A DNA stretch of 64,000 nt. Origin: Arachis hypogaea. Its lineage: Eukaryota > Streptophyta > Magnoliopsida > Fabales > Fabaceae. A program made the translations under genes and the position numbers. Below the pieces are notes generated by a model. That model was given only the letters and a program-made list of their open reading frames with translations, ran no database searches and had not been told where the DNA came from. The stretch is from positions 63,467,559 through 63,531,558 of the forward strand of contig NC_092040.1 of NCBI RefSeq assembly GCF_003086295.3, read 5' to 3'. Shown here piece by piece: positions 11,976-24,341 of the stretch. Position 1 is the first letter of the stretch, and every line of letters starts with the position of its first letter.

Positions 11976-12602
11976 TTTCACTTGCCAATTATGCAAGAAA
12001 ACGCACGTCCCTACACTAGTAGTGTCAACTTTGATCAAAAGTTGGACCAAGTCCTCATGGACATATGTGTGGAAGGAGCTCAATGGAAACGAGACTCAAG
12101 AGGCAATCCGATTCAATTGAGAAGACTAGACCTTAAGTCTATGGCTAGAGGATGGTTAGAGTTCATCCAACACTCCATCATTCCTACTAGCAACTGATCT
12201 GAAGTGACTGTGGATCGGGCCATCATGATCCATAGTATCATGATTGGGGAGGAAATGGAAGTTCATGAGATCATACCTCTAGAACTCTACAAGGTGGCTG
12301 ACAAGTCATCCACCTTGGCAAGGTTAGCCTTACCTCATCTCATTTGTCATCTATGCAAGTTAGCTGGGATTGACATAGAAGGAGACATCCTCATTGAAGA
12401 GGACAAGCCCATCACTAAGAAAAAGATGGAGCAAACAAGAGAGCCCATTCATGGACCTCAACAAGAGCATGAGGAAGATCCTCATCAAAAAATCTCTGAG
12501 ATGCCTCAAAGGATGCAATTTCCTCCACACAACTATTGGGAGCAACTTAACACCTCCTTGGAAGGCTTGAGTTACAACATGGACCAACTAAGGGTGGAGT
12601 AC
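11976..12602 (+). pseudogene. N1 ORF3, second segment
   Basis: This is the continuation of the third ORF after T. Recognisable shared stretches are KLDQVLMDICVEGAQW, LKSMARGWLEF and IMIHSIMIGEE, which parallel KILEDICILGARW, LKLVARGWLDF and VMIHCIMLGKE in F1 ORF3. One in-frame TGA lies at 12195-12197 where other copies carry an arginine codon. The C-terminal part is charged (KKKMEQTREP, then a His/Pro/Glu-rich linker) and enters a predicted helical region. It is interrupted at 12602 by F1 and resumes at 34584. Function unknown. Confidence 0.7.
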
Positions 12603-14144
12603 TGATGAGTGGATATTTTATACGCTTTTTGGGGGTAATTTCATGTAGATTTTAGTATGTTTTAGATAGTTTTTGGTAGATTTTTATTAGTTTTTAAGCA
12701 AAAATCATATTTCTGGACATTACTATGAGTTTGTGTGTTTTTCTGTGATTTCATGTATTTTCTGGCTGAAATTGAGGGAGCTGAGCAAAAATCTGATTCA
12801 GGCTGAAAAAGGACTGCTGATGCTGTTGGATTCTGACCTCTCTGCACTCGGAATGGATTTTTTGGAGCTACAGAAGTCCAATTGGCGCGCGCTCAATTGG
12901 GTTGGAAAGTAGACATATAGGGCTTTCCAGCAATATATAATAGTTCATACTTTTCGTGAAAATAGATGACGTAAATTGGCGTTCAACGCCAATTCCATGT
13001 TACAGTCTGGCGTTCAACGCCAGAAACAGGTTACAAGTTGGAGTTCAATGCCAGAAATAGGTTACAACCTGGCGTTCAACTCTAAAAACAGCCCAGGCAT
13101 GTGAGAAGCTTAAGTCTCAGCCCCAGCACACACCAAGTGGGCCCCAGAAGTGGATTTCTGCACTATCCATCTTAGTTTACTCATTTTCTGTAAAGCTAGG
13201 TTACTAGTTTAGTATTTAAAACAACTTTTAGAGACTTATTTTGTATCTCATGACATTTTTAGATCTGAATTTTATACTCTTTGACGGCATGAGTCTCTAA
13301 ACTTCATTGTTGGGGGTGAGGAGCTCTGCAGCATTTCGATGAATTAATGCAATTATCTTTGTTTTCCATTCAAACATGCTTGTTCCTATCTAAGATGTTC
13401 ATTCGCGCTTCACTATGAAGAAGGTGATGATCCGTGATACTCATCACCTTCCTTAATCCATGAACGTGTGCCTGACAACCACCTCCGTTCTACATTAGAT
13501 TGAATGAGTATCTCTTTGATCTCTTAATCAGAATCTTTGTGGTATAAGCTAGAATTGATGGCGGCATTCATGAGAATCCGGAAAGTCTAAACCTTGTCTG
13601 TGGTATTCCGAGTAGGATTCAAGGATTGAATGGCTGTGACGAGCTTCAAACTCACGATTGTTGGGCGTAGTGACAGACGCAAAAGAATCAATGGATTCTA
13701 TTCCGACATGATCGAGAACCTACAGATGATTAGCCGTGCTGTGACAGAGCATTTGGACCATTTTCACTGAGAGGATGGGAAGTAGCCATTGACAACGGTG
13801 ACACCCTACATACAGCTTGCCATGGAAGGAGCCTTGCGTGTGTGAAGAGGAGTACAAGAGAAAAGCTGAAATAAAGAGGACAAAGCATCTCCAAAACTCC
13901 AACATATTCTCCATTATTGAGTAACAATTATTTATTTTATGCCGTTTTACTTTTTACAATTGAACTTGAAAAACACTGTTGTTGGCATCCTGACTAAGAA
14001 TAATAAGATAACCATAGCTTGCTTCAAACCAACAATCTCTGTGGGATTCGGCCCTTACTCACGTAAGGTATTACTTGGACGATCCAGTGCACTTGCTGGT
14101 TAGTTGTGCAGAATTACATAGTGTGAAGTAATATTTGTGCACCA
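12603..14144 (+). repeat. F1 5' LTR
   Basis: It opens TGATGAGTGGATA and closes TTTGTGCACCA. It carries four CTGGCGTTCAACGCCAG-type dyads at about 12975-13090 (a perfect one at 13007-13023). The downstream half is the part best conserved with N-type LTRs. Confidence 0.85.
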
Positions 14145-14150
14145 TGTTTT

Positions 14151-14168
14151 TGGCGCCATTGCCGGGGA
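14151..14168 (+). promoter_or_regulatory. F1 primer binding site (tRNA-Asp)
   Basis: TGGCGCCATTGCCGGGGA matches the complement of the plant tRNA-Asp(GTC) 3' end (TGGCGCCGTTGCCGGGGA) with one change. It lies six bases after the LTR. Confidence 0.85.
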
Positions 14169-15240
14169 TTGTTCGAGTTTGAACAACTAAAGGTTTATTT
14201 TGTTGCTTAGATTAGGAATAATTTATTTTTTATGCTATAGAGTCATTAAATCTGAGTCCTTTATTTTCTTTTCAAAAACTTTTCAAAAATATTATTTTTC
14301 CTTATTAATTTTCATTTTTATGTGAGTTTAGTTTTATATTTTAAGTTTGGTGTCAATTGCATATTTTATTTTTCTTGTTTGATCTTTAGTTTTTCTTGTT
14401 CTGTGTCTTTTCTTGTTTTTCTTGTGCTTTTTCAAAACATTAGTTTTCGAAAAAAAATTTATCTTTAGTTATTAAAAATTCTTCTTTAAAACAAGTGTTA
14501 CATTTACAGCTCAATTGGCTAGAGCGTTGGTTTATGTTCTTGGTAATTGGGTATCTTCTTTTTAAAATCTTTTTCAAAAATAATTTTTCTTTGATTAAAT
14601 CTTGTGCCAAACTTTAAGTTTGATATTTCCTTGTTAATCTTTCTATAATTTTCGAAAATTTTATTGAGGTCTTCTAAAAATTTTAAGTTTGGTGTTCTTT
14701 CTTTTGTTCTTGTTGGTCTTATGAATCTTCAAAGTGTTCTTGAGTCTTCTTTGTGTTTTGATCTTAAAATTTTTAAGTTTGGTGTTCCTTGGTGTTTTTC
14801 CTCCAAAGTTTTCAAAAACAAGGAGCATTAGATCTAAAAATTTTAAGTCTTGTGTCTTTGGTGTGTTTTTCTTTTTCATCATAAAATTTAAAATTCAAAA
14901 AAATATCTTTTCTAACTATTTTTAAGCAATATTTTCGAATTTTTTTTTTATAAAAATTCAAATTTCAATTTCAAAATTTTTCAAATCTTATCCTCTTAAG
15001 ATTTTTAAAAAATATATTATATCTTTTTCTAAAATATCCTAACCACTTTCTCTCTACTCACTTTTTCGAAAATCTTCATAAAATATTTCCAAATTTTTAT
15101 TATTTTTTATTTTTAAATTTATTTTATTTTATTTTATTTTATTTTGGTTTTTATTTTATTTTATTTTATTATTTTGAAAATCAATTTTTTATATATTAAA
15201 ATAAATAAAATAAACTCACATCATCTCCCTTTTCTCCATC
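14169..15240 (+). other. F1 5' leader, AT-rich, with repeated AAGTTTGGTGTT motif
   Basis: Untranslated leader of about 1.07 kb. It contains several copies of AAGTTTGGTGT(T) (near 14343, 14690 and 14777), a tRNA-like fragment at 14507-14526, and a TTTTA repeat (15117-15170). Same organisation as the F2 and F3 leaders. Short ORFs here are not conserved. Confidence 0.7.
14507..14526 (+). other. tRNA 5'-half-like fragment in the F1 leader
   Basis: CAGCTCAATTGGCTAGAGCG resembles the D-arm region of a tRNA, which overlaps the pol III A box. The F3 leader has a closer version (TAGCTCAGTTGGCTAGAGCG at 46450-46469). I see no TPsiC arm or acceptor stem, so this is not a tRNA gene. Confidence 0.5.
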
Positions 15241-16507
15241 ATGGACCTAAGTGGAAATGAACAGTCCAGAAGGACTCTGGGGTGATATGCTAACCCCACT
15301 ACTGCTTTATATGGGAGTAGTATATGTATACCCTCCATTGGAGTTAATAGTTTTGAGTTGAATCCTCAACTCATTATCATGGTGTGCAGCAAAGTTGCCA
15401 ATATTCCGGTCTTCCACAGGAAGAACCTACAGAGTTTTTGGCACAATTTTTACAAATTGCTAACACGGTACGTGATAAGGAAGTAGATCAGGATATCTAC
15501 AGACTATTACTGTTTTCATTTGCTGTAAAGGATCAAGCTAAGAGGTGGTTAAATAACCAACCTAAGGACAGCATAAAGACATGGAAACAACTATCAGAAA
15601 AATTCCTGAATCACTATTTTCCTCCAAAACGGATGACACAGCTAAGACTGAGCATCCAAGGCTTTAAACAAGGAGATAATGAATCCCTTTATGATGCCTG
15701 AGAGAGATACAGATAGATGCTAAGAAAATGTCCCTCTGAAATGTTTTCAGAGTGGGTGCAGTTAGACATCTTTTATTATGGGCTTACAGAGAGAGCTTAG
15801 ATTTCTCTAGACCACTCAGCTGGTGGATCTATACATATTAGAAAAACAATTAAAGAAGCTCAAGAGCTCATTGATACAGTTGCCCGAAATCAGCATCTGT
15901 ACCTAAGCAGTGAACCTTCCACGAAAGAAGAGGCTAAAACAGTGACTACTGAACACAGTCCTGTAGAACAAGTTACTGAATTCAATCAGCAATTGAATTT
16001 TCTAACAAAACAGCTAGCCGAATTCAAAGAGATACTACAAGAAACAAGAATTGCTAATATGAATATGAAAGTACAGTTAAAGAAAACAGAGCAGCAACTG
16101 TCAAAATAAATAACAGAAGAGTGCCAAGTAGTTCAATTAAGAAGTGGGAAAACATTAAATACCTCACTTCAAGGTAGCAGGAAGCCAAGAAATGAGCAAA
16201 CCACCCAAAATCTATATGAGGACAGTAAGAGCCCAGGGCGGAATGATTCTGGCGCTCAAACGCCAGAAAATGGGTGGAAAGCTGGCGTTGAACTCCCAAA
16301 CCATGCTCAGTCCTGGCATTCAACGCCAGAAACAAGCAAGGAATTGGCGTTGAACGCCCAAAGGAAGCACAGTTCTGGTGTTCAGACACCAAAAACAGAT
16401 AAAGAGTTGGCGTCTAGCGCCACTCCAGCTTCCACCCCTAACATTCAAACGCCAGTGGGGGATCAGACACATACAAGTACTCATAGCAACCCTTCTCAAA
16501 AGGCTTC
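15241..16507 (+). pseudogene. gag: F1 gag, broken, truncated by N2
   Basis: It starts at ATG 15241 (MDLSGNEQSRRTLG). The retrotransposon gag domain follows (FLQIANTV, QAKRWLNNQPKDS, HYFPPKRMTQLRLSIQGF, PSEMFSEWVQLDIFYYGL), then a helical segment and a linker encoding the CTGGCGTT dyads (about 16245-16460). Broken by a TGA near 15283, a frameshift near 15380 and at least four further in-frame stops (near 15700, 15714, 15798 and 16107). Comparison with F2 and F3 shows the expected residues. N2 inserted at 16507/26003, and the same frame resumes after it. No CCHC zinc knuckle is visible. Confidence 0.8.
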
Positions 16508-18168
16508 TGGTGAACGAAATTGTGATCATCAATGGCGCCATCAACATGGTATGCTCAACTGCAATCTCAACTCTTTATCACAACTTCGCACAACTAACCA
16601 GCAAGTGCACTGGGTCATCCAAGTAATAAACCTTACGCGAGTAAGGGTCGATCCCACGGAGATTGTTGGTATGAAGCAAGCTATGGTCATCTTGTAAATC
16701 TCAGTCAGGCGGATTCAAATGGTTATGGAGGATTAATGACTAAAATATGAATAAAACATAAAATAAAGATAGAGATACTTATGTAATTCATTGGTGAGAA
16801 TTTCAGATAAGCGTATGGAGATGCTTTGTCCCTTTCGTCTCTCTGCTTTCCTACTGTCTTCATCCAATCCTTCTTACTCCTTTCCATGGCAAGCTGTATG
16901 TTGGGCATCACCGTTGTCAATGGCTACAGTCCCATCCTCTCAGTGAAAATGTTCAACGCGCTCTGTCACAGTACGGCTATTCAGCTGTCGGTTCTCGATC
17001 ATGTCGAAATAGAATCCAGTGATTCTTTTGTGTCTGTCACTAGCGCCCCACAATCGCGAGTTTGAAGCTCGTCACAGTCATTCAATCCTTGAATCCTAGT
17101 CGGAATACCACAGACAAGGTTTAGACCTTCCGGATTCTCTTGAATGCCGCCATCAATTCTAGCTTATACCACGAAGATTCCGATTAAGGGATCCAAGAGA
17201 TATCCACTCAATCTAAGGTAGAACGGAGGTGGTTGTCAGGCACACGTTCATAGGTGAGAATGATGATGAGTGTCACGGATCATCACATTCATCAAGTTGA
17301 GGAACAAGTGATATCTTAGAACAAGAATAAGCCGAATTGAATAGAAGAACAATAGTAATTGCATTAATACTCGAGGTACAGCAAAGCTCCAAACCTTAAT
17401 CTATGGTGTGTAGAAACTCCACCATTGAAAATACATAAGAACAAGATCTAGGCATGGCCGAATGGCCAGCCTCCCAAAGAGGGTTCAATCATAAAAACAT
17501 GATCAAAAGCTCTCATGATCTAAGAACTAGACATCCAAAGATGAAAATACAATAGTAAAAGGTCCTATTTATAGAGAACTAGTAGCTTAAGGTTTTCAAA
17601 GATGAGTAAATGACATAAAATCCACTTCCAGGCCCACTTGGTGTGTGCTTGGGCTGAGCATTGAAGCTTTCATGTGTAGAGACTTTTCTTGGAGTTAAAC
17701 GCCAGCTTTTGTGCCAGTTTGGGCGTTTAACTCCCATTCTTGTGCCAGTTCCGGCGTTAAACGCCAGAATTCTTGAGCTGAATTGGAACGCCTGTTTGGG
17801 CCATCAAATCTCGGGCAACGTATGAACTGTTATACATTGATGGAAAGCCCAGGATGTCTACGTTCCAACGCAATTGAGAGCACGCCAATTGGGATTCTGT
17901 AGCTCCAGAAAATCTACTTCGAGTGCAGGGAGGTCAGAATCCAACAGCATCTGCAGTCCTTTTCAGCCTCTGAATCAGATTTTTGCTCAAGTCCCTCAAT
18001 TTCAGCCAGAAAATACCTGAAATCACAGAAAAATATACAAACTTATAGTAAAGTCCAGAAAAGTGAATTTTAACTAAAAACTAATAAAAATATAATAAAA
18101 ACTAACTAAAACATACTAAAAACATACTAAAAACAATGCCAAAAAGCGTATAAATTATCCGCTCATCA
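16508..18168 (-). repeat. N2 3' LTR
   Basis: Left-hand copy on the plus strand, TGGTGAACGAAATTG to GCTCATCA; in the element's sense TGATGAGCGG...TTCACCA. It contains dyads at about 17693-17775 and an insertion of about 59 bp near the 3' end relative to F LTRs (about 16528-16587). Confidence 0.9.
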
Positions 18169-19067
18169 CAACACCAAACTTAAATTGTTGCTTGTCCCCA
18201 AGCAACTGAAAATCAAATAAGATAAAAAGAAGAGAATATGCAATGAATTCCAAAAACATCTGTGAAGATCAGTATTAATTAGATGAGCGGGGCTTTTAGC
18301 TTTTTGCCTCTGAACAGTTTTGGCATCTCACTCTATCCTTTGAAATTCAGAATGATTGGCTTCTATAGGAACTCAGAATCCAGATAGTGTTATTGATTCT
18401 CCTAGTTAAGTATGATGATTCTTGAACACAACTACTTTATGAGGATTGGCCGTGGCCCAAAGCACTCTGTCTTCTAGTATTACTACTGGATACATACATG
18501 CCACAGACATATAACTGGGTGAACCTTTTTAGATTGTGACTCAGCTTTGCTAGAGTCCCCAATTAGAGGTGTCCAGGGTTCTTAAGCACACTCTTTTTTT
18601 GCCTTGGATCGCGACTTTATTTTTTTACCCTTGCCTTTTGGTCTGCTTGCTTTCTCTCTTTTTTTTTATATTCACTGCCTTTTCTTGCTTCAAGAATCAT
18701 TTTTATGATTTTTCAGATCCTCAGTAACATGTCTCCTTTTTTCATCATTCTTTCAAGAGCCAACATTCATGAACAACAAATTCAAAAGACATATGCACTG
18801 TTCAAGCATACATTCAGAAGTCAAAGTATTGCCACCACATCAAAATAATTAATTTGTTATAAAATTCAAAATTCATGCAATTCTTCTCTTTTTTAATTAA
18901 GAACATTTTTTATTTAAGAAAGGTGATGGATTCATAGGACATTTATAACTTTAAGGCATAGACACTAAGACACTAATGATCATAAGACACAAACATAGAT
19001 AAACATAAGCCTAAAAATTTGAAAAACAGAAGAATAAAGAACAAGGAAATTAAAGAACGGGTCCACC
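18169..19067 (-). other. N2 3' non-coding region with terminal stem-loop
   Basis: About 0.9 kb between ORF3 and the 3' LTR. It holds the conserved non-coding block seen also in F1 (about 32540-32960) and N1 (about 35340-35720). It ends with the stem-loop at 18187-18206 and an AACACCAAACTT (sense AAGTTTGGTGTT) just next to the LTR. No coding sequence seen. Confidence 0.7.
18187..18206 (-). promoter_or_regulatory. Stem-loop next to the N2 3' LTR
   Basis: In sense, GTTGCTTG-GGGA-CAAGCAAC: a perfect 8-bp stem with a GGGA (GNRA-type) loop, 18 bases from the LTR. The same structure with the same spacing is found in F1 (33001-33020). The position is that of a plus-strand priming site, but the tract is not purine-only. 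Confidence 0.7.
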
Positions 19068-19605
19068 TTAGTGATGGCGGCTTGTTCCTCCTTTTGAAGA
19101 TCTTATGAAGTGCTTGAGCTCTTCAATGTCTCTTCCTTGTCTTTGTTGCTCATCTCTCATGATTCTTTGGTCTTCTCTAATTTCATGGAGGAGAATGGAA
19201 TGTTCTTGGTGCTCCACCCTTAGTTGTCCCATGTTGGAACTTAACTCTCCTATGGAGGTGTTGATTTGCTCCCAATAATTTTGTGGAGGAAAGTGCCTCC
19301 CTTGAGGTATCTCAGGGATTTCATGATGAGGAATTTCCTCATGCTCATGTCCATGAGTGGGATCTCTTGTTTGCTCCATCCTTTTCTTAGTGGTATCCAT
19401 GAGGACTTGGTCCAACCTTTGATCAAAGTTGACCCTTTTTGAGTTTGAAAGGGACCTCGGGGATCACCTTCTTCTTGGCCACAACTTCATAGACGTGGTC
19501 TTGATGCACCCTTGAGATGAATCTCTCCATCTCCCATGACTCAGAGGTGGAAGCTTTTGCCTTCCCTTTCCTCTTTCTAGAGGTTTCTCCGGCCTTAGGT
19601 GCCAT
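19068..19605 (-). pseudogene. N2 ORF3, internally deleted and frameshifted
   Basis: It starts at 19605 with MAPKAGETSRKRKGK, the same start as N1 ORF3, and follows it through VAKKKVIPEVPFKLKK. It then jumps to the FDQ-LDQVLMD region and again to KKRMEQTRDPTHGH, so most of the central domain (ARGWLEF and MIHSIM motifs) is gone. The first junction shifts the frame and stops at 19423; the C-terminal part reads on from 19415 to the stop at 19068. The C-terminal helix (QLRVEHQEHSILLHEIREDQ, then RDIEELK) is intact and probably forms a coiled coil. Not functional as one protein. Confidence 0.7.
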
Positions 19606-20450
19606 AAATGGTTATGGAAAAATAAAAAGCAATGCTTTTACCACACCAAACTTAGAAGGTTTGCTCGTCCTCGAGCAAAAGAAGAAAGAAGGGAGTAGAA
19701 GAAGAAGAAATAGAGGAGATGGAGGGGGGCTTTGTGTTTCAGCCAAGGGAGAGAAGTAGTGTGTATGATGTGTGAAAATGAAGGAGTGAAGATGGGTTTA
19801 TATAGCGGTGGAGTGAAGGGTAAGGTTCGGCCATTATGGGTGGGTTTGGGAGGGAAAATGGTTTGAATTTGAATGGTAAGGTAGGTGGGATTTTATGAAG
19901 GATGGATGTGAGTGGTGAAGAGAATGGTGGGATTTGATAGGTGAGGGGTTTCTGGGGAAGAGGTGTTGAGGTGATTGGTGAATGGGTGAAGAAGAGAGAG
20001 AGTGGTGGGGCAGGTGGGGATCCTGTGGGGTCCACAGATCCTGATGTGTTAAGGATAATTCATCCATGCACCAAGTGGCGAGCAAAAATGCTCCTTCTGC
20101 CAATCCTGGCGTTAAACGCCAGGCTGGTACCCATTTCTGGCGTTTAACGCCAGCTTCTTGCCCATTCCTGGCGTTAAACACCAGTCTGGTGCCCCTTTCT
20201 GGCGTTAAACGCCCAGAATGGTGCCAGACTGGGTGTTAAACGCCCATTTTGCTAGCTTCACTGGCGTTTAAATGCCAGCAAATTTTCCTCCAGGGTGTGC
20301 TATTTTTCTTTCTGTTTTTCATGCTGTTTTTGCTTTTTCAATTGATTTTGTGACTTTCCATGATCATCAACCTATAAAAAAAACATTAGGTTGCCTCCCA
20401 ACAAGCGCTTCTTTAATGCCAGTAGCTTGACAGTGGGCTCTCATGGAGCC
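19606..20450 (-). other. N2 spacer between protease and ORF3
   Basis: Non-coding. In sense it has the AAGTTTGGTGT-type repeats, the CTGGCGTTTAACGCCAG cluster (about 20095-20285), a CT-rich block, and the stem-loop 19661-19678 before ORF3. ORFs here (for example 19834-20181 minus, 19941-20147 plus) read through the dyads and CT-rich block and are not conserved as proteins. Confidence 0.65.
19661..19678 (-). promoter_or_regulatory. Stem-loop upstream of N2 ORF3
   Basis: In sense, TTGCTCG-AGGA-CGAGCAA: a perfect 7-bp stem with an AGGA loop, followed by AAGTTTGGTGTGG. Compared with the terminal stem-loop (TTGCTTG/CAAGCAA) one base pair is changed on both sides (T-A to C-G). Confidence 0.7.
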
Positions 20451-22799
20451 TCACAGATGTTCAGAGCAATGTTGAAACCTCCCAACACCAAACTTAGAGT
20501 TTGAATGTGGGGGTTCAACACCAAACTTAGAATTTGGTTGTGGCCTCCCAACACCAAACTTAGAGTTTGACTGTGGGGGCTCTGTTTGACTCTGTTTTGA
20601 GAGAAGCTCTTCATGCTTCCTCTCCATGGTTACAGAGGGATATCCTTGAGCCTTAAACACAAAGGATTCTTCATTCACTTGAATGATCAATTCTCCTCTG
20701 TCAACATCAATAACAGCCTTTGCTGTGGCTAGGAAGGGTCTGCCAAGGATGATAGATTCATCCATGCACTTCCCAGTCTATAGGACTATGAAATCAGCAG
20801 GGATGTAATGGTCTTCAATCTTTACCAGAACATCCTCTACAAGTCCATAAGCTTGTTTTCTTGAATTGTCTGTCATCTCTAGTGAGATTCTTGCAGCTTG
20901 GACCTCAAAGATCCCTAACTTCTCCATTACAGAGAGAGGCATGAGGTTTATGCTTGACCCTAGGTCACACAGAGCCTTCTCAAAGGTCATGGTGCCTATG
21001 GTACAAGGTATTGAGAACTTCCCAGGGTCCTGTCTCTTTTGAGGTAATTTCTGCCTAGTCAAGTCATCCAGTTCTTTGGTGAGCAAAGGGGGTTCATCCT
21101 CCCAAGTCTCATTACCAAATAACTTGTCATTTAGCTTCATGATTGCTCCAAGGTACTTAGCAAATTTCTCTTTAGTGACATCTTCGTCCTCTTCAGAGGA
21201 AGAATACTCATCAGAGCTCATGAATGGTGGAAATACTTCCAATGGAATCTCTATAGTTTCAGTGTGAGCCTCAGATTCCCATGGTTCCTCATTAGGGAAC
21301 TCATTGGAGGCCAGCAGACATCCATTGAGGTCTTCCTCATTGGCGATCACTGCCTCTTCCTCCTCTCCAAATTCGGCCATGTGGGTCATGTTAATGGCCT
21401 TGCATTCTCCTTTTGGATTCTCTTCTGTATTGCTTGGAAGAGTACTAGGAGGGAGTTCAGTAATTTTCTTGCTCAGCTGTCCCACTTGTGCCTCCAAATT
21501 CCTAATGGAGGACCTTGTTTCAGTCATGAAACTTTGAGTGGTTTTGATTAGATCAGAGACCATGGTTGCTAAGTCAGAGTGGCTCTGCTTAGAATTCTCT
21601 GTCTGTTACTGAGAAGATGATGGAAAAGGCTTGCCTTTGCTAAGCCTGTTTTTCCCACCATTGTTGTTGTTGAAACCTTGTTGAGGTCTCTGTTGATCCT
21701 TCCATGAGAGATTTGGATGATTTCTCCATGAAGGATTATAGGTGTTTCCATAGGGTTCTCCCATGTAATTCACCTCTTCCATTGAAGGGTTCTCAGGATC
21801 ATAAGCTTCTTCTTCAGATGAAGCGTCCTTAGTACTGCCTGGTGCAGCTTGCATTCCATACAGACTTTGAGAAATCATATTGACTTGCTGAGTCAATATT
21901 TTGTTCTGAGCCAATATGGCATTCAGAGTATCAATCTCAAGAACTCCTTTCTTCTGATTCGTCCCATTATTCACAGGATTCCTTTCAGAAGTGTACATGA
22001 ATTGGTTATTTGCAACCATTTCAATGAGTTCTTGAGCTTCTGCAGGCGTCTTCTTCAGATGAAGAGATCCTCCAGTAGAGCTGTCCAATGACATCTTGGA
22101 CAGTTCAAACAGACCATCATAGAAGATACCTATGATGCTCCATTCAGAAAGCATGTCAGAAGGACACTTTCTGATCAATTGTTTGTATCTTTCCCAAGCT
22201 TCATAGAGGGATTCACCTTCCTTTTGTCTGAAGGTTTGGACTTCCACTCTAAGCTTACTCAATTTTTGAGGTGGAAAGATCTTTGCCAAGAAGGCATTGA
22301 CTAGCTTTTCCCAAGAGTTCATGCTTTCTTTAGGTTGTGAGTCCAACCATATCCTAGCTCTGTCTCTTACAGCAAAAGGGAATAGCATAAGTCTGTAGAC
22401 CTCAGGGTCAACCCCATTGGTCTTGACAGTATCACAGATTTGCAAGAATTCAGCTAAAAACTGATGAGGATCTTCTAGTGGAAGTCCATGGAATTTGCAA
22501 TTCTGTTGCATTAGAGAAACTTATTGAGGCTTATGCTCAAAGTTGTTTGCTCCAATGGCAGGGATAGAGATGCTTCTCCCATAGAAGTCGAGAGTAGGTG
22601 CAGTAAAGTCACCCAGCACCTTCCTTGTATTGTTGGCATTGTTGTTGTTTTCGGTTGCCATGTCTTCTTCTTGTTTGAAGACTTCTATTAGGTCCTCTAC
22701 AGAGAGTAATGCTTTAGCTTCTCTTAGCTTTCGCTTCAAGGTCCTTTCAAGTTTAGGGTCAGCTTCAACAAGAATGCTTTTGTCTTTACTCCTGCTTAT
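20451..22799 (-). pseudogene. N2 gag-protease reading frame with three in-frame stops
   Basis: One collinear frame of about 780 codons. The ancestral start is probably at 22799 (now ATA; ATG in N3 at 42888). Gag domain: PTLDFYGRSISIPAIG, QICDTVKTNGVDPEVY, RARIWLDSQPKES, IFPPQKLSKLRVEVQTF, then a Gln/Asn-rich stretch with GNTYNPSWRNHPNLSWK. Protease: ALCDLGSSINLM and IILGRPFLA. Stops at 22521-22523, 21606-21608 and near 20768. No CCHC knuckle, no RT. The short C-terminal tail has SNSKFGVG repeats. About half of the residues agree with F-type gag by eye, so N and F gag are old, separate lineages. Confidence 0.85.
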
Positions 22800-24317
22800 A
22801 TGAAAGAGATGAGAACAAGAAAATATGGAATCCTCTATGTCACAGTATAGAGATTCTTTGAAGTGTCAGAGGAAAAGAAGAATATAAGGAGGAGGTAGAA
22901 GAATTCGAACTTATCAAGAGAGATAGAGTTCGAATTGTGCATTGAGGAGGAGTGTTAGTCCATAATTAGAAGGATGTGAGAAGAGGGGAAGAAATTTTGA
23001 AAAATGGTAATTGATTTTCGAAAACTAAGATTGGGAAAGAAATTAAGTGAAATTGAAAAAGATTTTGAAATTAGAAATCAAAAAGATATGATTGAAAAAT
23101 TAATTTAAAAAAATGTGATAAAAAGATATGATTGAAAAGATATAGTTTTAAAAAGATATGATTGAGAAGATATGATTTGAAAAACAATTTAAAAAGATTT
23201 CATTTTGAAAATTAATGGCTTGGCTAACAAGAAATTTAAAAGATATGATTCAGACATTAAACCTTTCTCAACAGAAAAGGCAACATACTTGAAATGTTGG
23301 ATCAAATCATTAATTGTTAGCAAGTATTTTTGAAAATGGAAAGAAATTGATTCTGAAAATATATGATTGAAAAGATATGATTTGAAAAAGATTTGATTTT
23401 GAAAAATTATGAAAACTTGAAAAAAATTGAATTAAAAACAAAATTTTCCCTCTTGTGCCATCTTGGCGTTAAACCCCCAGAATGGTATACATTCTGGCGT
23501 TTAACGCCCAAAATGCTACCCTTTTGGCGTTAAATGCCCAGCCAGGTACCTTGGCTGGCGTTTAAACGCCAGTTTTCCTTCTTCACTGGGCGTTTTGAAC
23601 GCCCAACTTTTTTTGTGTAATTCCTCTACTGTATGTTCTGAATCTTCAATTCTCTGTATTTTTTACTTGAAAAGACACAAATTAAAAATTTTTTTTGAAT
23701 TTTTAATGATGAGGAATAATCAGAATGAAACTAAGATCAAATAAACAATGCATGCAAGACACCAAACTTAGAAGTTTGTATACTATTGACACTAACGAAT
23801 TGAGAATGCATATGAGAAACAACAAAACACTCAAGACAAGAGTATTTAAAGATCAGAGCAAGGAAATCATCAAGAACAACTTGAAGATTAATGAAGACAC
23901 ATGAATGAATTCGAGAAATGGAAGAAGAAAAGATACATGCAATTGACACCAAACTTAAAATTAGACACTAGACTCAAACAAGAAACATAAAGATATTTTT
24001 GATTTTATGATTTTATAAAAAATTTTGTGCTTTTTCGAAAATTATATGGAAAAGATGATAAAGAGATTCAAAATTTTTAATAAGAATTCCAGGAATCATG
24101 CAATGTTAGTCTAAAGCTTTAGTCTAAAGAAATTAGACATGGCTTGCCAAGCTTCAGCAGGACATTACATTCAAGAGCTAAATTGATGAGAATCAATCAG
24201 CTTTGGTGATGATAAAAACATCACCTTGAAACTCTAGAATTCATTCTTAAAAATTCTGAAGAAAAAATACCTAATCTAAGTAACAAGATGAACCGTCAGT
24301 AGTCCAAACTCAAACAA
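22800..24317 (-). other. N2 5' leader
   Basis: About 1.5 kb, very A-rich on the plus strand, with AACACCAAACTTA-type motifs (near 23758 and 23945) and a dyad cluster at about 23460-23605. No conserved coding frame. Comparable to the N3 leader at 42889-44399, which lacks the dyad cluster. Confidence 0.65.
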
Positions 24318-24335
24318 TCCCCAGCAACGGCGCCA
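24318..24335 (-). promoter_or_regulatory. N2 primer binding site (tRNA-Asp)
   Basis: In sense TGGCGCCGTTGCTGGGGA, one change from the tRNA-Asp(GTC) complement. Six bases separate it from the 5' LTR. Confidence 0.85.
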
Positions 24336-24341
24336 AAAACT

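Noticed and set aside
19834..20181. Proline-rich ORF in the N2 spacer (also 3009-3482 in N1)
   Set aside because: It is translation of a CT-rich block and of dyads; not conserved in frame between copies.
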